A DNA stretch of 64,000 nucleotides from CAXXOK01 sp963666755. Its GTDB lineage: Bacteria > Bacillota > Clostridia > Christensenellales > Aristaeellaceae. The DNA lies in contig CAXXGW010000005.1 of assembly GCA_963666755.2 (NCBI GenBank), positions 1 to 64,000 of the forward strand, written 5' to 3'. The position numbers and the translations under genes were made by a program. How positions within the stretch are numbered: position 1 is the first letter of the stretch; every line of letters starts with the position of its first letter. Positions 53,139 to 62,194 of this stretch are shown here, piece by piece. The notes under the pieces were generated by a model that ran no database searches, was not told the DNA's origin, and saw nothing but the letters and a program-made list of their open reading frames with translations.

Positions 53139-53378
53139 ATGACAGATCAGGATAAGCTCAATCAGGAGACCCAGCTCAACGATGCCGAGCTCGAACAGGT
53201 AGACGGCGGCCGCGGCCAGCGCTATGCGTACTATACTGTGGTGCACGGCGACAACCTGACGCGCATCGCCCACTATTTCAAGACCAGCATCCAGGCGATC
53301 ATGGACCTGAACCCCATCATCACGGACCGCAACTTTATCCGCACCGGCTGGGTGCTGAAAGTGCCGGACAATCGCTGA
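53139..53378 (+). CDS. Small protein: double-glycine leader fused to a LysM domain
   Basis: 79 residues from ATG 53139 (AGAAAGGA site; an in-frame ATG lies at 53130). Residues 1-24 resemble a bacteriocin-type leader with the pattern LNDAELEQVDGG ending in Gly23-Gly24, the cleavage point for C39-peptidase ABC exporters. Residues ~30-76 are one LysM fold (YYTVVHGDNLTRIAHYFKTS, then WVLKVP), which binds peptidoglycan GlcNAc. There is no Sec signal. So it may be exported through a GG-peptide pathway and bind the wall. No C39 transporter is in this window. Monocistronic with a TATACT -10 box near 53073 and a strong terminator. Confidence 0.8.
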   Translation: MTDQDKLNQETQLNDAELEQVDGGRGQRYAYYTVVHGDNLTRIAHYFKTSIQAIMDLNPIITDRNFIRTGWVLKVPDNR

Positions 53379-53418
53379 TTAACAGGCCGCACGGGGCCCG
53401 AATGGCCCCGGACCTGCG

Positions 53419-53460
53419 ACGCGCCGCCACCCTCAGGAGGGGTGGCGGCGCGTTATGTTT
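53419..53460 (+). terminator. Terminator of the LysM gene
   Basis: ACGCGCCGCCACCC pairs perfectly with GGGTGGCGGCGCGT across TCAGGAG, followed by TATGTTT. Confidence 0.85.
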
Positions 53461-53507
53461 ATCCGAAAGGATGGCTGATCGGGCTGCGCGGGGCAGACGC
53501 ATCTTGT

Positions 53508-53690
53508 GGCGGAGCTGCAAACCCTGACCGGATCGGGATACCGCAAGCGGGACTGGCTGCCGAACGGCTGTCGATCCGGCTGTGCGGCGCAGGCGCAGCT
53601 TTTGGCGGAGCGCAAACCCTGACCGGATCGGGATACCGCAAGCGGAATAGGCTGCCGAAAGGTTGCGAACCTCCCGGCCGACCGCGATGC
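53508..53690. repeat. Two-unit tandem repeat, period 96 bp
   Basis: GGCGGAGC(T)GCAAACCCTGACC and GGATCGGGATACCGCAAGCG occur at 53508 and 53604. A degraded earlier unit may start near 53461. The remainder of the gap to 53859 has no gene. Confidence 0.8.
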
Positions 53691-53859
53691 GGGTTCAGGG
53701 GGATATACGGCCGATCCCCATCAGCGTGGGGCGGCACGCGGGTTGCAGGAATTGCCGCGCTGCGGTGGAGCAGTGTGTGCGAATACGGATTGACTCTCTG
53801 TTTTGCGGCAAACATATTGATTGATACAAACAAAAATTAAGTAAAACGATAATTTTATG

Positions 53860-53888
53860 TTGACAAACAGCACAACAAGGTGTATGCT
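53860..53888 (+). promoter_or_regulatory. Promoter of the DUF2975-HTH pair
   Basis: Perfect TTGACA (53860-53865), 17 nt, TATGCT (53883-53888), in an AT-rich stretch. Confidence 0.8.
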
Positions 53889-53920
53889 ACGCCTATCCTA
53901 AAAACAGGGAGGCGTTTCCG

Positions 53921-54400
53921 ATGAAACTGACCAAAGCGACCCTTTTGCTCAAGGCGGTGTTGATCTTCTGCGCCATCGCGCTTGCGCTTGTGGCGTTCGG
54001 CGCCGTGCCCGCCTACATGCAGCACGTCATCCATGTGCGGCCGGATCTGGCGGGGTGGGATTACTGGATGCGCGCGCTCGGGCTGCTGATCGCCCTGCCG
54101 GTATGGGGCACCATGGTGCTGCTGTGGCAAATTTTCGACACGATTCCCAAAAACAACCCGTTTATTGAGGCCAACGCGAAGCGCTTTGCGCAGATTTCGT
54201 GGCTGGCGGAGTTTGATCTGTGCATCGTGGGCGGGTTTTGGCTGTTCCTGATCATTGCGGGGGTTACGCCGCCGTTCCTGGTTGTGTGCTTCAGCGGCGC
54301 GCTGTTTGGCGGCGTGGTGGCCGCGGTGGTGTTTCACGTGCTGGGCGGGCTGGTGTGTACTGCCGCCGAACTGCGCCAGGACAGCGAACTGACGATTTGA
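53921..54400 (+). CDS. DUF2975 membrane protein
   Basis: 159 residues from ATG 53921 (GGGAGG site). Four helices; the loop IFDTIPKNNPFIEANAKRFA between helices 2 and 3 is the DUF2975 signature. Function unknown. It is 10 nt ahead of a small HTH gene, a pairing seen widely in Bacillota and thought to form a regulator/membrane partner unit. Confidence 0.88.
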   Translation: MKLTKATLLLKAVLIFCAIALALVAFGAVPAYMQHVIHVRPDLAGWDYWMRALGLLIALPVWGTMVLLWQIFDTIPKNNPFIEANAKRFAQISWLAEFDLCIVGGFWLFLIIAGVTPPFLVVCFSGALFGGVVAAVVFHVLGGLVCTAAELRQDSELTI

Positions 54401-54410
54401 GGTGAGCAAG

Positions 54411-54632
54411 ATGCCGATGAACGTAACCTTGGATGTGATGCTGGCCAAGCGCAAAATGTCGCTGAACGAACTGAGCGAGCGGGTGGGGGTCACGCCGTCC
54501 AACCTGAGCATTCTGAAAACGGGCAAGGCAAAGGGCGTGCGTTTTTCCACGCTGGAAAAACTCTGCGAGGTGCTGGACTGCCAGCCCGGGGATTTGCTGG
54601 AATATCTGCCGCCGCAACAGAAGCAGCAGTAG
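54411..54632 (+). CDS. YozG-like small XRE/Cro-type regulator
   Basis: 73 residues from ATG 54411 (GAGGTGAG, 4 nt). The whole protein is one HTH: VMLAKRKMSLNELSERVGVT followed by NLSILKTGKAKGVRFSTLEK and LCEVLDCQPGDLLEY. It is cotranscribed with the DUF2975 gene and probably controls it. Confidence 0.9.
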   Translation: MPMNVTLDVMLAKRKMSLNELSERVGVTPSNLSILKTGKAKGVRFSTLEKLCEVLDCQPGDLLEYLPPQQKQQ

Positions 54633-54692
54633 GGCGCGCAAACCCTGTGCGATGGAAACAGGGCGCAATGCGTTAGCCTGCACCCTAAAGAT

Positions 54693-54724
54693 AAGGACGC
54701 CGCTTGCAATAAAGCGGCGTCCTT
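54693..54724. terminator. Terminator after the HTH gene
   Basis: AAGGACGCCGCTT pairs perfectly with AAGCGGCGTCCTT around GCAATA. Confidence 0.75.
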
Positions 54725-54725
54725 A

Positions 54726-54848
54726 GCCTGCTGAAAAAGGCCCATCTGCTTTGTCGCCTGCACCAGATCAGGGCGGTCACGTACGTCCGTGTACGCTCCC
54801 GCCCTGATCCGGTTTGGCTTCGCGCATCTGAACCTTTTTGAGCAGGCT
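54726..54848 (-). repeat. 123-bp palindromic element (copy 2)
   Basis: The reverse complement matches 8027-8149 at all but about one position (CTGATCTGG here for CTGATCCGG). It shares the terminal inverted repeats and the internal stem. A further GTTGACAAAC block just outside one end is also shared. Confidence 0.9.
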
Positions 54849-54951
54849 GTATCCCAGCGTCTTTATAGGTTTGTCAACGATCTGAGCAGGCGGCATTGCC
54901 ACCTGCACTTCCTCTTTGGGGACGGATAGCAGAATTGCTGCACCCTGCCCC

Positions 54952-56859
54952 TCAGGGCTCTTTTTTCCCTGCCTGCCTGGCCTCATCGCGCAATTTTTTG
55001 AGCCAGACCATCAGCACCGCCACATCCGCGGGGTTCACCCCCGGGATGCGCCCCGCCTGGCTCAGGCTCTGCGGACGCAGGCGCTCCAGCTTCTGGCGCG
55101 CTTCGATGCGCAACCCGCTCAGCGCCGTGTAATCCAACTCCGCAGGGATGCGCCAGTCCTCCATCTCCCGCGCGCGGGCGATCTGCTGGCGCTCCTTTTC
55201 CAGATACCCCTCATATTTCACGGTCAGCTCCGCCTGCACACGCGCGTCGGCGGGCGCGTCGGCCAGTTCCGGGGCCAGATCGGCCAGCGCGGCCAAATCC
55301 ACGCCCGGGCGGCGCAACAGCTCCGCCGCGGTGTAACTCAGCTCGCTGGGGGCTTCGCCGTGGGCGGCCAGCCACGCGTTACGCGCCGGCGTGGCTTTCA
55401 GGCGCAGGCTTTGCAGGCGGCTGGTCAGCCCTTCCACCGCGTCGCGCTTTTGGCGCATCAGCTGCAGGCGGGTTTCGCCGGCCAGCCCGCAGCGGTAGCC
55501 AAGCTCGGTCAGCCGCAGGTCGGCATTATCCTGCCGTAGGGACAGCCGGTGTTCCACCCGGCCGGTCATCATGCGGTATGGTTCGTCCACGCCCTTCACG
55601 GTCAGGTCGTCCACCATCACGCCGATGTAGGCCATATCCCGCGTCAGGATCAGCGGGTCGCGGCCCAGCAGCGCGCACGCGGCGTTGATGCCCGCCAGCA
55701 GGCCCTGCGCGGCGGCTTCTTCATAGCCGCTGGTGCCGTTCACCTGCCCGGCGAAGTATAGCCCGCCTACCCGGCGGCTTTCCAGCGTAAGGCGCAGCTC
55801 CGTGGGGTCGATGCAATCATACTCGATGGCGTAGGCCAGGCGGGTCAGCACCGCGCGGTGCAGGCCCGGCAGCGTCCGGTACATGGGCCACTGCACGCGT
55901 TCCGGCAGGCTGGTGCTCAGCCCCTGCACGTACCATTCCGGGCTGTTAAGCCCCTCCGGTTCCAGAAAAATCTGGTGGCGATCCTTATCCGGAAATCGGC
56001 GGATTTTATCCTCAATGCTGGGGCAGTAGCGCGCGCCGGTGCCCTTGATGTCCCCGCGCACCATGGGGCTCAGGTGCAGGTTTTCGCGGATCAGCGTGTG
56101 CGTTGCCTCGTTGGTGTAGGTAAGGTAGCAGCGGCGGCGGTTGCGCAGCGGAAACTCCACCCCGCAGGCCGGGTGTTGCGCCGCGGTTAAAAAGGAAAAC
56201 GGCGTGATGGGGTCGTCGCCGTCCTGCGGTTCCATTTCGTCAAAATCGATGGAGCGCACGTCGATGCGTGCGGGCGTGCCGGTTTTAAACCGGCGCAGGG
56301 TAAAGCCCAGCCCGGTGAGCGCGTCGCTCAGGCCCTCGGCGCGCTGCAACCCCTGCGGGCCGATCAGCTTTGAGTACTCCCCGATGATGATGCGGCTTTG
56401 TAAATACACCCCGCCGCACACAATGCACGCCCGGCAGGCGATGCGCTCGCCCGTCATGGTGCGCACGGCGCTGATGCGCCCGGCGGCGGTTTCCAGCGCC
56501 ATCGCCTCGCCCTGCCGCACGGTCAGCCGGGGGGTGGCAAACAGGGTGCGCAGCATCTCCTCATGGTACTGGCGCTTGTCGGCCTGCGCGCGCAGGCTGT
56601 GCACGGCGGGGCCTTTGCCGACGTTGAGCATCCGGCTCTGCAAAAACGTGCGGTCGATGGCCAGGCCCATCTGCCCGCCCAGCGCGTCCAGCTCGCGTAC
56701 CAGATGGCCTTTGCCTGTGCCGCCGACGGAAGGGTTGCAGGGCATCAGCGCGACGCTGTTCAAATCCAGCGTCAGTAAAAGCGTTTCCAGCCCCATACGC
56801 GCGCAGGCCAGCGCGGCTTCGCAGCCCGCGTGCCCGGCGCCGATCACAATGACATCCAT
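54952..56859 (-). CDS. mnmG: tRNA uridine-34 5-carboxymethylaminomethyl modification enzyme MnmG (GidA)
   Basis: 635 residues from ATG 56859 (GAGG site). FAD site VIVIGAGHAGCEAALACARM, then PCNPSVGGTGKGHLVRELDA LGG, GRAVH-type MLNVGKGPAVHSLRAQADK, GTPARID and GQVNGTSGYEEAAAQGL. With MnmE it modifies U34 of several tRNAs using methylene-THF. It is often origin-linked in bacteria, fitting this window; here mnmE, rsmG and parAB are not next to it. It is on the minus strand, against the right-arm trend. Confidence 0.96.
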   Translation of the reverse strand: MDVIVIGAGHAGCEAALACARMGLETLLLTLDLNSVALMPCNPSVGGTGKGHLVRELDALGGQMGLAIDRTFLQSRMLNVGKGPAVHSLRAQADKRQYHEEMLRTLFATPRLTVRQGEAMALETAAGRISAVRTMTGERIACRACIVCGGVYLQSRIIIGEYSKLIGPQGLQRAEGLSDALTGLGFTLRRFKTGTPARIDVRSIDFDEMEPQDGDDPITPFSFLTAAQHPACGVEFPLRNRRRCYLTYTNEATHTLIRENLHLSPMVRGDIKGTGARYCPSIEDKIRRFPDKDRHQIFLEPEGLNSPEWYVQGLSTSLPERVQWPMYRTLPGLHRAVLTRLAYAIEYDCIDPTELRLTLESRRVGGLYFAGQVNGTSGYEEAAAQGLLAGINAACALLGRDPLILTRDMAYIGVMVDDLTVKGVDEPYRMMTGRVEHRLSLRQDNADLRLTELGYRCGLAGETRLQLMRQKRDAVEGLTSRLQSLRLKATPARNAWLAAHGEAPSELSYTAAELLRRPGVDLAALADLAPELADAPADARVQAELTVKYEGYLEKERQQIARAREMEDWRIPAELDYTALSGLRIEARQKLERLRPQSLSQAGRIPGVNPADVAVLMVWLKKLRDEARQAGKKEP

Positions 56860-56911
56860 GCTGTGGGCCCGACCTCAATTCCTTTGGGTTTGCGCCATGT
56901 GACGCAAGGGT

Positions 56912-56940
56912 ATTGTACGCCATCCGGGCACGGCGCGCAA
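56912..56940 (-). promoter_or_regulatory. Promoter of mnmG
   Basis: On the minus strand, TTGCGC (56935-56940), 17 nt, TACAAT (56912-56917). Confidence 0.65.
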
Positions 56941-56962
56941 GCGTGCGCACGCCCAAAAGGGT

Positions 56963-56991
56963 TTGCAAAGACGCCCCAAACCCGCTATAAT
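56963..56991 (+). promoter_or_regulatory. Promoter of the phosphohexomutase gene
   Basis: TTGCAA (56963-56968), 17 nt, perfect TATAAT (56986-56991), divergent from mnmG. Confidence 0.75.
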
Positions 56992-57072
56992 ATCGGTAGC
57001 CGCCGCACCCGTACGCGGGGCGGCCTTCGCTTTTTGGAAAAAACCATGCCTGGCATGGAAAGGAGCCTGACC

Positions 57073-58794
57073 ATGAGCTTTCGGGAACAATACGAGGCTT
57101 GGCTTGCCGACTTTGCCGACGATGCGCAGACCGTGGAGGAGCTGCGCGCCATCGCGGGTGACGAAAAGGAAATGGAAGACCGGTTCTATCAGGATTTGAG
57201 CTTCGGCACCGCCGGGATGCGCGGCGTGCTGGGCGCGGGCACCAACCGGATGAACCGTTACACCGTGCGCCGCGCCACGCAGGGGCTGGCGAATTATCTG
57301 ACGGCGCAGATCGCCGCGCCCAGCGTGGCCATTGCCTATGACAGCCGCCGCATGAGCGCCGCCTTTGCGCTGGATGTGGCGCTGGTGTTGGCCGCCAACG
57401 GCATCCACGCCAAACTGTTTGACGCGCTGCGCCCCGTGCCGCTGCTTTCCTTTGCGGTGCGCTGGCTCAAGGCCGATGCGGGCGTGGTGATTACCGCCAG
57501 CCATAACCCGCCGCAGTACAACGGTTATAAGGTATACGGCCCCGATGGGGCGCAGATCGGCCCCGAAACCGCCGACGCGGTAACCGCGGCCATTGAGGCG
57601 CTGCCCTACACCGCCGCCCGGATGGTGGATCAGGCAACCGCGCAGGCGCGGGGGCTGCTGACCTACATCGGCAACAAGGATGTGGACGACGAGTACATCC
57701 GCAGGGTCAAGACCCTGTCCATCAACCCCGACGTGGTGCGGCGCGAGGGCGAGACGCTGCGCATTGTCTACACCCCGCTGCACGGCAGCGGCAATGTGCC
57801 GGTGCGCCGGATTTTGAAGGAGATCGGCATCACCAATGTGAGCGTGGTAACCGAGCAGGAGCTGCCGGACCCGGACTTCCACACCATTAAGGTGCCCAAC
57901 CCCGAGGATCCCGGCGCGTTTACGCTGGCGATGCGGCTGGCGGATCAGGTGGGCGCGGAGGTGTGCTTCGCCACCGACCCGGACTGCGACCGCCTGGGCG
58001 TGGCCGTGCGCGAGCACGACGGCAAGTTTAAGCTGCTGACCGGCAACCAGATCGGCTGCCTGATGCTGTACTACATCCTTTCCACCAAAAAGGCGAACGG
58101 CACGCTGCCGAAGAACGGCGCGGTGGTGAAGTCCATCGTGTCCACACAGCTGGCCAAGCCTATCTGCGACGCGCACGGCGTGGCGCTGTTCGATACGCTG
58201 ACGGGCTTCAAGTTTATCGGCGAAAAAATACAGCAGTTTGAGGATACGGGCAGCCACACCTTCCTGTTCGGGTTTGAGGAAAGCTACGGTTACCTGAGCA
58301 GCACCTTTGTGCGCGATAAGGACGGCGTGAACGCCAGTATGCTGATTGCCGAGGCGGCCGCGTACTACAAGGCGCAGGGCAAGACCCTGAACGATGTAAT
58401 GGACGAGATTTTCGCCACCTACGGCTATTATCTGGAGCGGGTGGAAAGCACCACCATGCCGGGGGTGGACGGGTTGCAGCGCATGGCCGACGCGATGGCG
58501 CGCATCCGCAGGGAGCCGCCGCGGCAGATCGGCGGGGTTGCGGTGGCGCAGGTGCTGGATATCTGGCAGGGCACGCGCACCACGCCGGCGACGGGTAAGG
58601 TGGAGGCGTTGGAGTACCCGCAGAGCGACGTGCTGTACTTTGCGCTGGAGGGCGGGCACTTTGTGTGTGTGCGCCCGAGCGGCACGGAGCCGAAGATCAA
58701 GCTGTATGTGAATGTGAATAAGCCGGATCGTGCGGAGGCGGAGGCGTTGCTGAAGCAACTGACGGAGGCGGCGGCGGGCCTGTTGAAGGGGTAA
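57073..58794 (+). CDS. Phosphoglucomutase/phosphomannomutase (alpha-D-phosphohexomutase)
   Basis: 573 residues from ATG 57073 (AAAGGAG site), the length of the Bacillus PgcA type. Catalytic phosphoserine Ser143 is in VVITASHNPPQYNGYKVYG; the Mg2+ loop is DPDCDR at 302-307; the sugar loop is FLFGFEESYGYLSS; the phosphate loop is CVRPSGTEPKIKLYV. It interconverts glucose-6- and glucose-1-phosphate (or mannose), linking GlgP products to glycolysis and UDP/dTDP-sugar synthesis. Confidence 0.94.
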   Translation: MSFREQYEAWLADFADDAQTVEELRAIAGDEKEMEDRFYQDLSFGTAGMRGVLGAGTNRMNRYTVRRATQGLANYLTAQIAAPSVAIAYDSRRMSAAFALDVALVLAANGIHAKLFDALRPVPLLSFAVRWLKADAGVVITASHNPPQYNGYKVYGPDGAQIGPETADAVTAAIEALPYTAARMVDQATAQARGLLTYIGNKDVDDEYIRRVKTLSINPDVVRREGETLRIVYTPLHGSGNVPVRRILKEIGITNVSVVTEQELPDPDFHTIKVPNPEDPGAFTLAMRLADQVGAEVCFATDPDCDRLGVAVREHDGKFKLLTGNQIGCLMLYYILSTKKANGTLPKNGAVVKSIVSTQLAKPICDAHGVALFDTLTGFKFIGEKIQQFEDTGSHTFLFGFEESYGYLSSTFVRDKDGVNASMLIAEAAAYYKAQGKTLNDVMDEIFATYGYYLERVESTTMPGVDGLQRMADAMARIRREPPRQIGGVAVAQVLDIWQGTRTTPATGKVEALEYPQSDVLYFALEGGHFVCVRPSGTEPKIKLYVNVNKPDRAEAEALLKQLTEAAAGLLKG

Positions 58795-58822
58795 GGGGAG
58801 GAAACACCCCCCGCCGCAGCGG

Positions 58823-58861
58823 AGAGGGGTCAAGGGCTTTCGCCCTTGACCCCTCTTTTTC
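58823..58861 (+). terminator. Terminator of the phosphohexomutase gene
   Basis: AGAGGGGTCAAGGGC pairs perfectly with GCCCTTGACCCCTCT around TTTC, followed by T-run. Confidence 0.9.
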
Positions 58862-58867
58862 CTGTTA

Positions 58868-59860
58868 TCAGGCTTGCTGCAAATACTCCTTCAATACCTT
58901 CGCCGCCCCATCCAGATCCCGCAGATCCACAACCTCGCAGGCGCTATGCACATACCGGCACGGGATGCTTAGCGTGCACACCGGCACGCCGCCCCGGCTC
59001 TGCTGGATGGAGCTCGCATCCGTGCCGCCAAACGGCAGCACCTCGCGCTGGCATACAACCCCCGCCTTCGCCGCCGCCGCAAACAGCGCCTTGACAACGT
59101 CGGGGTTGCTAATGCTGCGCGCGTCCATCATCTTCACGGCGGGGCCGTCCCCCAGGTTGATGGCCAGGCGGCGATCCTCCGGCGTATCCCCGGCCAGCGT
59201 CACGTCCAGCGCGATGCCCACATCCGGCTCCAGCGCGTAGGCCGCGGTCTGGCTGCCGCGGCAACCGACCTCCTCCTGCGCGGTAAACACGGCCAGCACC
59301 GTATGCGGGGTTTTCGGCAGGGTTTGCAGCACATGCACCAGCAGCGCGCAGGCGCAGCGGTCGTCCATGGCCGGGGCGGCCAGCCGGTGCTCGCCAATGG
59401 CAAAAGCCGTTTCGGCATACACCGCCACATCGCCCGGCTGCACCAGCTTTAGCGCCTCCTCGGCAGTTTTCGCGCCCACATCGATAAAGCAGGTGCGCAG
59501 CGAGCTGTGCTCCCCAGCTTTGAGGGGCTGCTCCGTCAGCACGCCCTGCACGCCGTTATGGAAGCACACATGCCGGGTGCGGCTATTGTCGGTATGCACG
59601 CCGCCCACGTTGCTTACGCGCAGGTAGCCTTCTTTTTCCACATGGGTCACCACAAGACCGATCTGATCCATATGCGCGGCCAGCAGGATGCGCTTGCCGT
59701 TGGGGTCGGTACCCTTTTTTTCGCAGATCAGGTTCCCCAGCGCGTCGCGGCGGATGGAATCCACATGATCGCGCACCAGCGCTTCAATGGCCTCGGCCAC
59801 CTGCGTTTCGCGCCCCGAGGGGCCGTACAGGGCCGTCAGTTGCCGGATGATGGTTTCCAT
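58868..59860 (-). CDS. M42-family metallo-aminopeptidase (third of three in tandem)
   Basis: 330 residues from ATG 59860 (AAAGGA site). M42 metal and catalytic motifs: LLAAHMDQIGLVV, APAMDDRCACALL, FTAQEEVGCRGSQTA and YVHSACE near the C-terminus. Related to FrvX/TET aminopeptidases and cellulase M. It trims N-terminal residues from peptides, probably as a dodecamer in the cytoplasm. 39 nt after the second M42 gene. Confidence 0.92.
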   Translation of the reverse strand: METIIRQLTALYGPSGRETQVAEAIEALVRDHVDSIRRDALGNLICEKKGTDPNGKRILLAAHMDQIGLVVTHVEKEGYLRVSNVGGVHTDNSRTRHVCFHNGVQGVLTEQPLKAGEHSSLRTCFIDVGAKTAEEALKLVQPGDVAVYAETAFAIGEHRLAAPAMDDRCACALLVHVLQTLPKTPHTVLAVFTAQEEVGCRGSQTAAYALEPDVGIALDVTLAGDTPEDRRLAINLGDGPAVKMMDARSISNPDVVKALFAAAAKAGVVCQREVLPFGGTDASSIQQSRGGVPVCTLSIPCRYVHSACEVVDLRDLDGAAKVLKEYLQQA

Positions 59861-59899
59861 AAGCGGTTAATCGTCCTTTCTTTTCACACAGGGCGCGCC

Positions 59900-60928
59900 T
59901 TACAGCGCGGCCAGGAAGGCGCGCACCAGCGCCTGTTGGGCGGCTGCGTCGCGCAGCGCGCATACGGAGTGGGGGCTATGGATGTTGCGGCAGGGCACCG
60001 ACAGCGCCAGCGTGCGCGTGCCAATGCCCGCGCGCTGGATGGCGCCCGCGTCGTTGCCGCCGGATACGAAGCGCTTGGTCTGGCACAGCACCGCGTTTTT
60101 CCGGCCGACTTCCAGCATGGTGCGGTACAGCTCCGCATCGCCGATGCTGGTGTTATCCATAAAGGATACGCACACGCCCTCGCCCACGCGGCAAACCTGC
60201 AGCGCCTCGGGCGTATCGCCCAGATCGTTGGCCGAGGTGGTTTCCAGCACCAGCGCGATGTCCGGCTGCACGCGGTAACCCGCGGCGGCCGCGCCACGGC
60301 AGCCCGCCTCCTCCTGACTGGTAAAGGCAAAGGTCAGCTCGCCCGCGTAGGGCACGTCCAGCAGCTGCAAAAGCGCGTGCACGCCTACACGGTCGTCCAG
60401 CGCCTTGGCAATCACCAGTCCGTCGCCAAAGGGCGTATAGGGTACGTCAAAGGTGACCGGCGTTCCCGCGGGGGCCAGACGCTCGGCCTCGGCCTTATCC
60501 TTCGCGCCGATGTCGATAAACAGCTGGTCGATGGGCAGCACGGCCTTGCGGTCTTCCGCCGTCTGCTGGTGGATAGCCATCGCGCCGATCACCCCCGGCA
60601 GGGAGGGCTGCGCCGGGGTATCGTACCCCACGCGCACCCGTTTGGATACCAGTACGCGCGCATCCACCCCGCCCATGGCGCGGAAGCGCAGCAGCCCGTC
60701 GTCCGTGGTGGAAACCACCAGCAGGCCCACCTCGTCCATATGGGCAGCCAGCAGCACGCGCGGCTTGCCGGGGTCGGCAGCCGGGCGCGTCACCAGAACG
60801 CTGCCCAGCCCATCCAGCGCGACCGTCGCGCCGGGCAGGCGCGCCTGCACTTCGGCACGCACGGCGTTGCGCACGGCTTCTTCCCGGCCGCTTAAGCCGG
60901 GCATTTCGCAGAGGGTTTTCAGGTCCAT
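59900..60928 (-). CDS. M42-family metallo-aminopeptidase (second of three)
   Basis: 342 residues from ATG 60928, overlapping the preceding gene by 10 bp, so probably translationally coupled. Motifs: LLAAHMDEVGLLV, KALDDRVGVHALL, FTSQEEAGCRGAAAA and NIHSPHSV. All metal ligands of the family are kept, so it should be active. Its substrate range may differ from its neighbours, since the proteins share little outside the motifs. Confidence 0.92.
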   Translation of the reverse strand: MDLKTLCEMPGLSGREEAVRNAVRAEVQARLPGATVALDGLGSVLVTRPAADPGKPRVLLAAHMDEVGLLVVSTTDDGLLRFRAMGGVDARVLVSKRVRVGYDTPAQPSLPGVIGAMAIHQQTAEDRKAVLPIDQLFIDIGAKDKAEAERLAPAGTPVTFDVPYTPFGDGLVIAKALDDRVGVHALLQLLDVPYAGELTFAFTSQEEAGCRGAAAAGYRVQPDIALVLETTSANDLGDTPEALQVCRVGEGVCVSFMDNTSIGDAELYRTMLEVGRKNAVLCQTKRFVSGGNDAGAIQRAGIGTRTLALSVPCRNIHSPHSVCALRDAAAQQALVRAFLAAL

Positions 60929-61998
60929 AGCGCGTCGTCCCACCCTTCGTCCAACTCGCCGACGAACTGCGCCACCAGCCGCCCGCACTCCCGCAGGGCG
61001 TTGGTATCCAGCAGTTCCACGGTGGTGTGCATGTATTTGAGCGGCAGGTCGATCAGCACGCAGGGCACGCCCTCTCGGGTGATCTGTACCGCGTCGGTAT
61101 CGGTGCCGGTGGAGCGCTCGGCCTGCTCCAGGTTCAGCTTGACGCCGTTGCGCGTGGCGCAGTCGCGCAGCCGGTCCAGCAGGCGGAACTGGATGTAGGG
61201 GCCGTAGGTGGCGGCCGGCGCGTCCAGCGGCACAGTGGTGTCCGGCCGGCTGGCGGGGATGGGCGCGTGGCTTACGTCCAGTACCACGGCCAAATCCGGA
61301 GCCACGGTATGCGCGGCCACGCGCGCGCCGCGGCAGCCAACCTCCTCCTGCGTGGTGCAGGCGAAAGTCACTTCCGCCGCGTGGCGCAGGGTGCGCAGCC
61401 GCTCGGCAGCTTCCAGCATCACGCCGATGCAGGCGCGGTCGTCCATGGTCTTGCCTGCGGCGCGGCCGTTTAAAAGCCCGACGGTCTGCCCGTTCAGGGT
61501 TACCAGATCGCCCACGTGTACCAGTTCGCGCACGCGCTCAGGCGGCAGGCCGAGGTCGATGTAAAGGTCCTCGCGCTTGTAATTCTGTTTGCGTTCCGCT
61601 TCGCTGAGCAGGTGCGGCGCCTTGGCGCCGATCACGCCCGGCAGCGGCAGGGCTGCCCCGTTCGCGTCGCAGGCGTGCACGGTTACGGTGGCGGCGGGGA
61701 GGATGCGCGGGTCTACCCCGCCCACGTTGCCCATGCGCAGGGAGCCGTCCTTGAGCACTTCCACCACCATCAGGGCGATTTCATCCATATGCGCGCACAG
61801 CATCACGCGCGGGGCGCGCCCGCCGCGCGCGGGCGCCGCGGTGGGTTTCTGCACCGCCAGCACGTTAAACAGCGGGTCGATGGCCACGCTGTCGCACAGG
61901 GGGGCAAAGCGCTGTTCAAGCCATCGGGCCACGGACTGCTCGTGCCCGCTGGGGCCGAACTGCACGCTCGCCTCCTGCATATAAGTGAGGATATCCAT
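60919..61998 (-). CDS. M42-family metallo-aminopeptidase (first of three)
   Basis: 359 residues from ATG 61998 (GAAAGGCGG site). Motifs: MLCAHMDEIALMVVEV, KTMDDRACIGVML, CTTQEEVGCRGARVAAH and KYMHTTVELLD. First gene of a three-paralogue peptidase operon with a strong promoter at 62137-62165. Together the three enzymes would widen peptide use, for example in amino-acid fermentation. Confidence 0.92.
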   Translation of the reverse strand: MDILTYMQEASVQFGPSGHEQSVARWLEQRFAPLCDSVAIDPLFNVLAVQKPTAAPARGGRAPRVMLCAHMDEIALMVVEVLKDGSLRMGNVGGVDPRILPAATVTVHACDANGAALPLPGVIGAKAPHLLSEAERKQNYKREDLYIDLGLPPERVRELVHVGDLVTLNGQTVGLLNGRAAGKTMDDRACIGVMLEAAERLRTLRHAAEVTFACTTQEEVGCRGARVAAHTVAPDLAVVLDVSHAPIPASRPDTTVPLDAPAATYGPYIQFRLLDRLRDCATRNGVKLNLEQAERSTGTDTDAVQITREGVPCVLIDLPLKYMHTTVELLDTNALRECGRLVAQFVGELDEGWDDALWT

Positions 61999-62136
61999 GT
62001 GTGTACCGCCTTTCTATTGCCATCCCGACCGCCCGCACAGCAAGCGCCGGGGCGTGCGGGGGCGCGCTCCGGGGTTGGCCGTGCATGGGCCGCCGGGGTC
62101 ACTGGAAACGCGCCCCGGCGGCGGGGCGATGCTCTG

Positions 62137-62165
62137 ATTATACGCGCATCCGCCTGAAAACGCAA
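62137..62165 (-). promoter_or_regulatory. Promoter of the M42 operon
   Basis: On the minus strand, TTGCGT (62160-62165), 17 nt, perfect TATAAT (62137-62142). Confidence 0.75.
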
Positions 62166-62194
62166 AGGGCACAGGCCATCCGACCCCGCGCCAT

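Noticed and set aside
54329..54344. A further parS site (TGTTTCACGTGCTGGG)
   Set aside because: Only the left half matches and the palindrome is lost.
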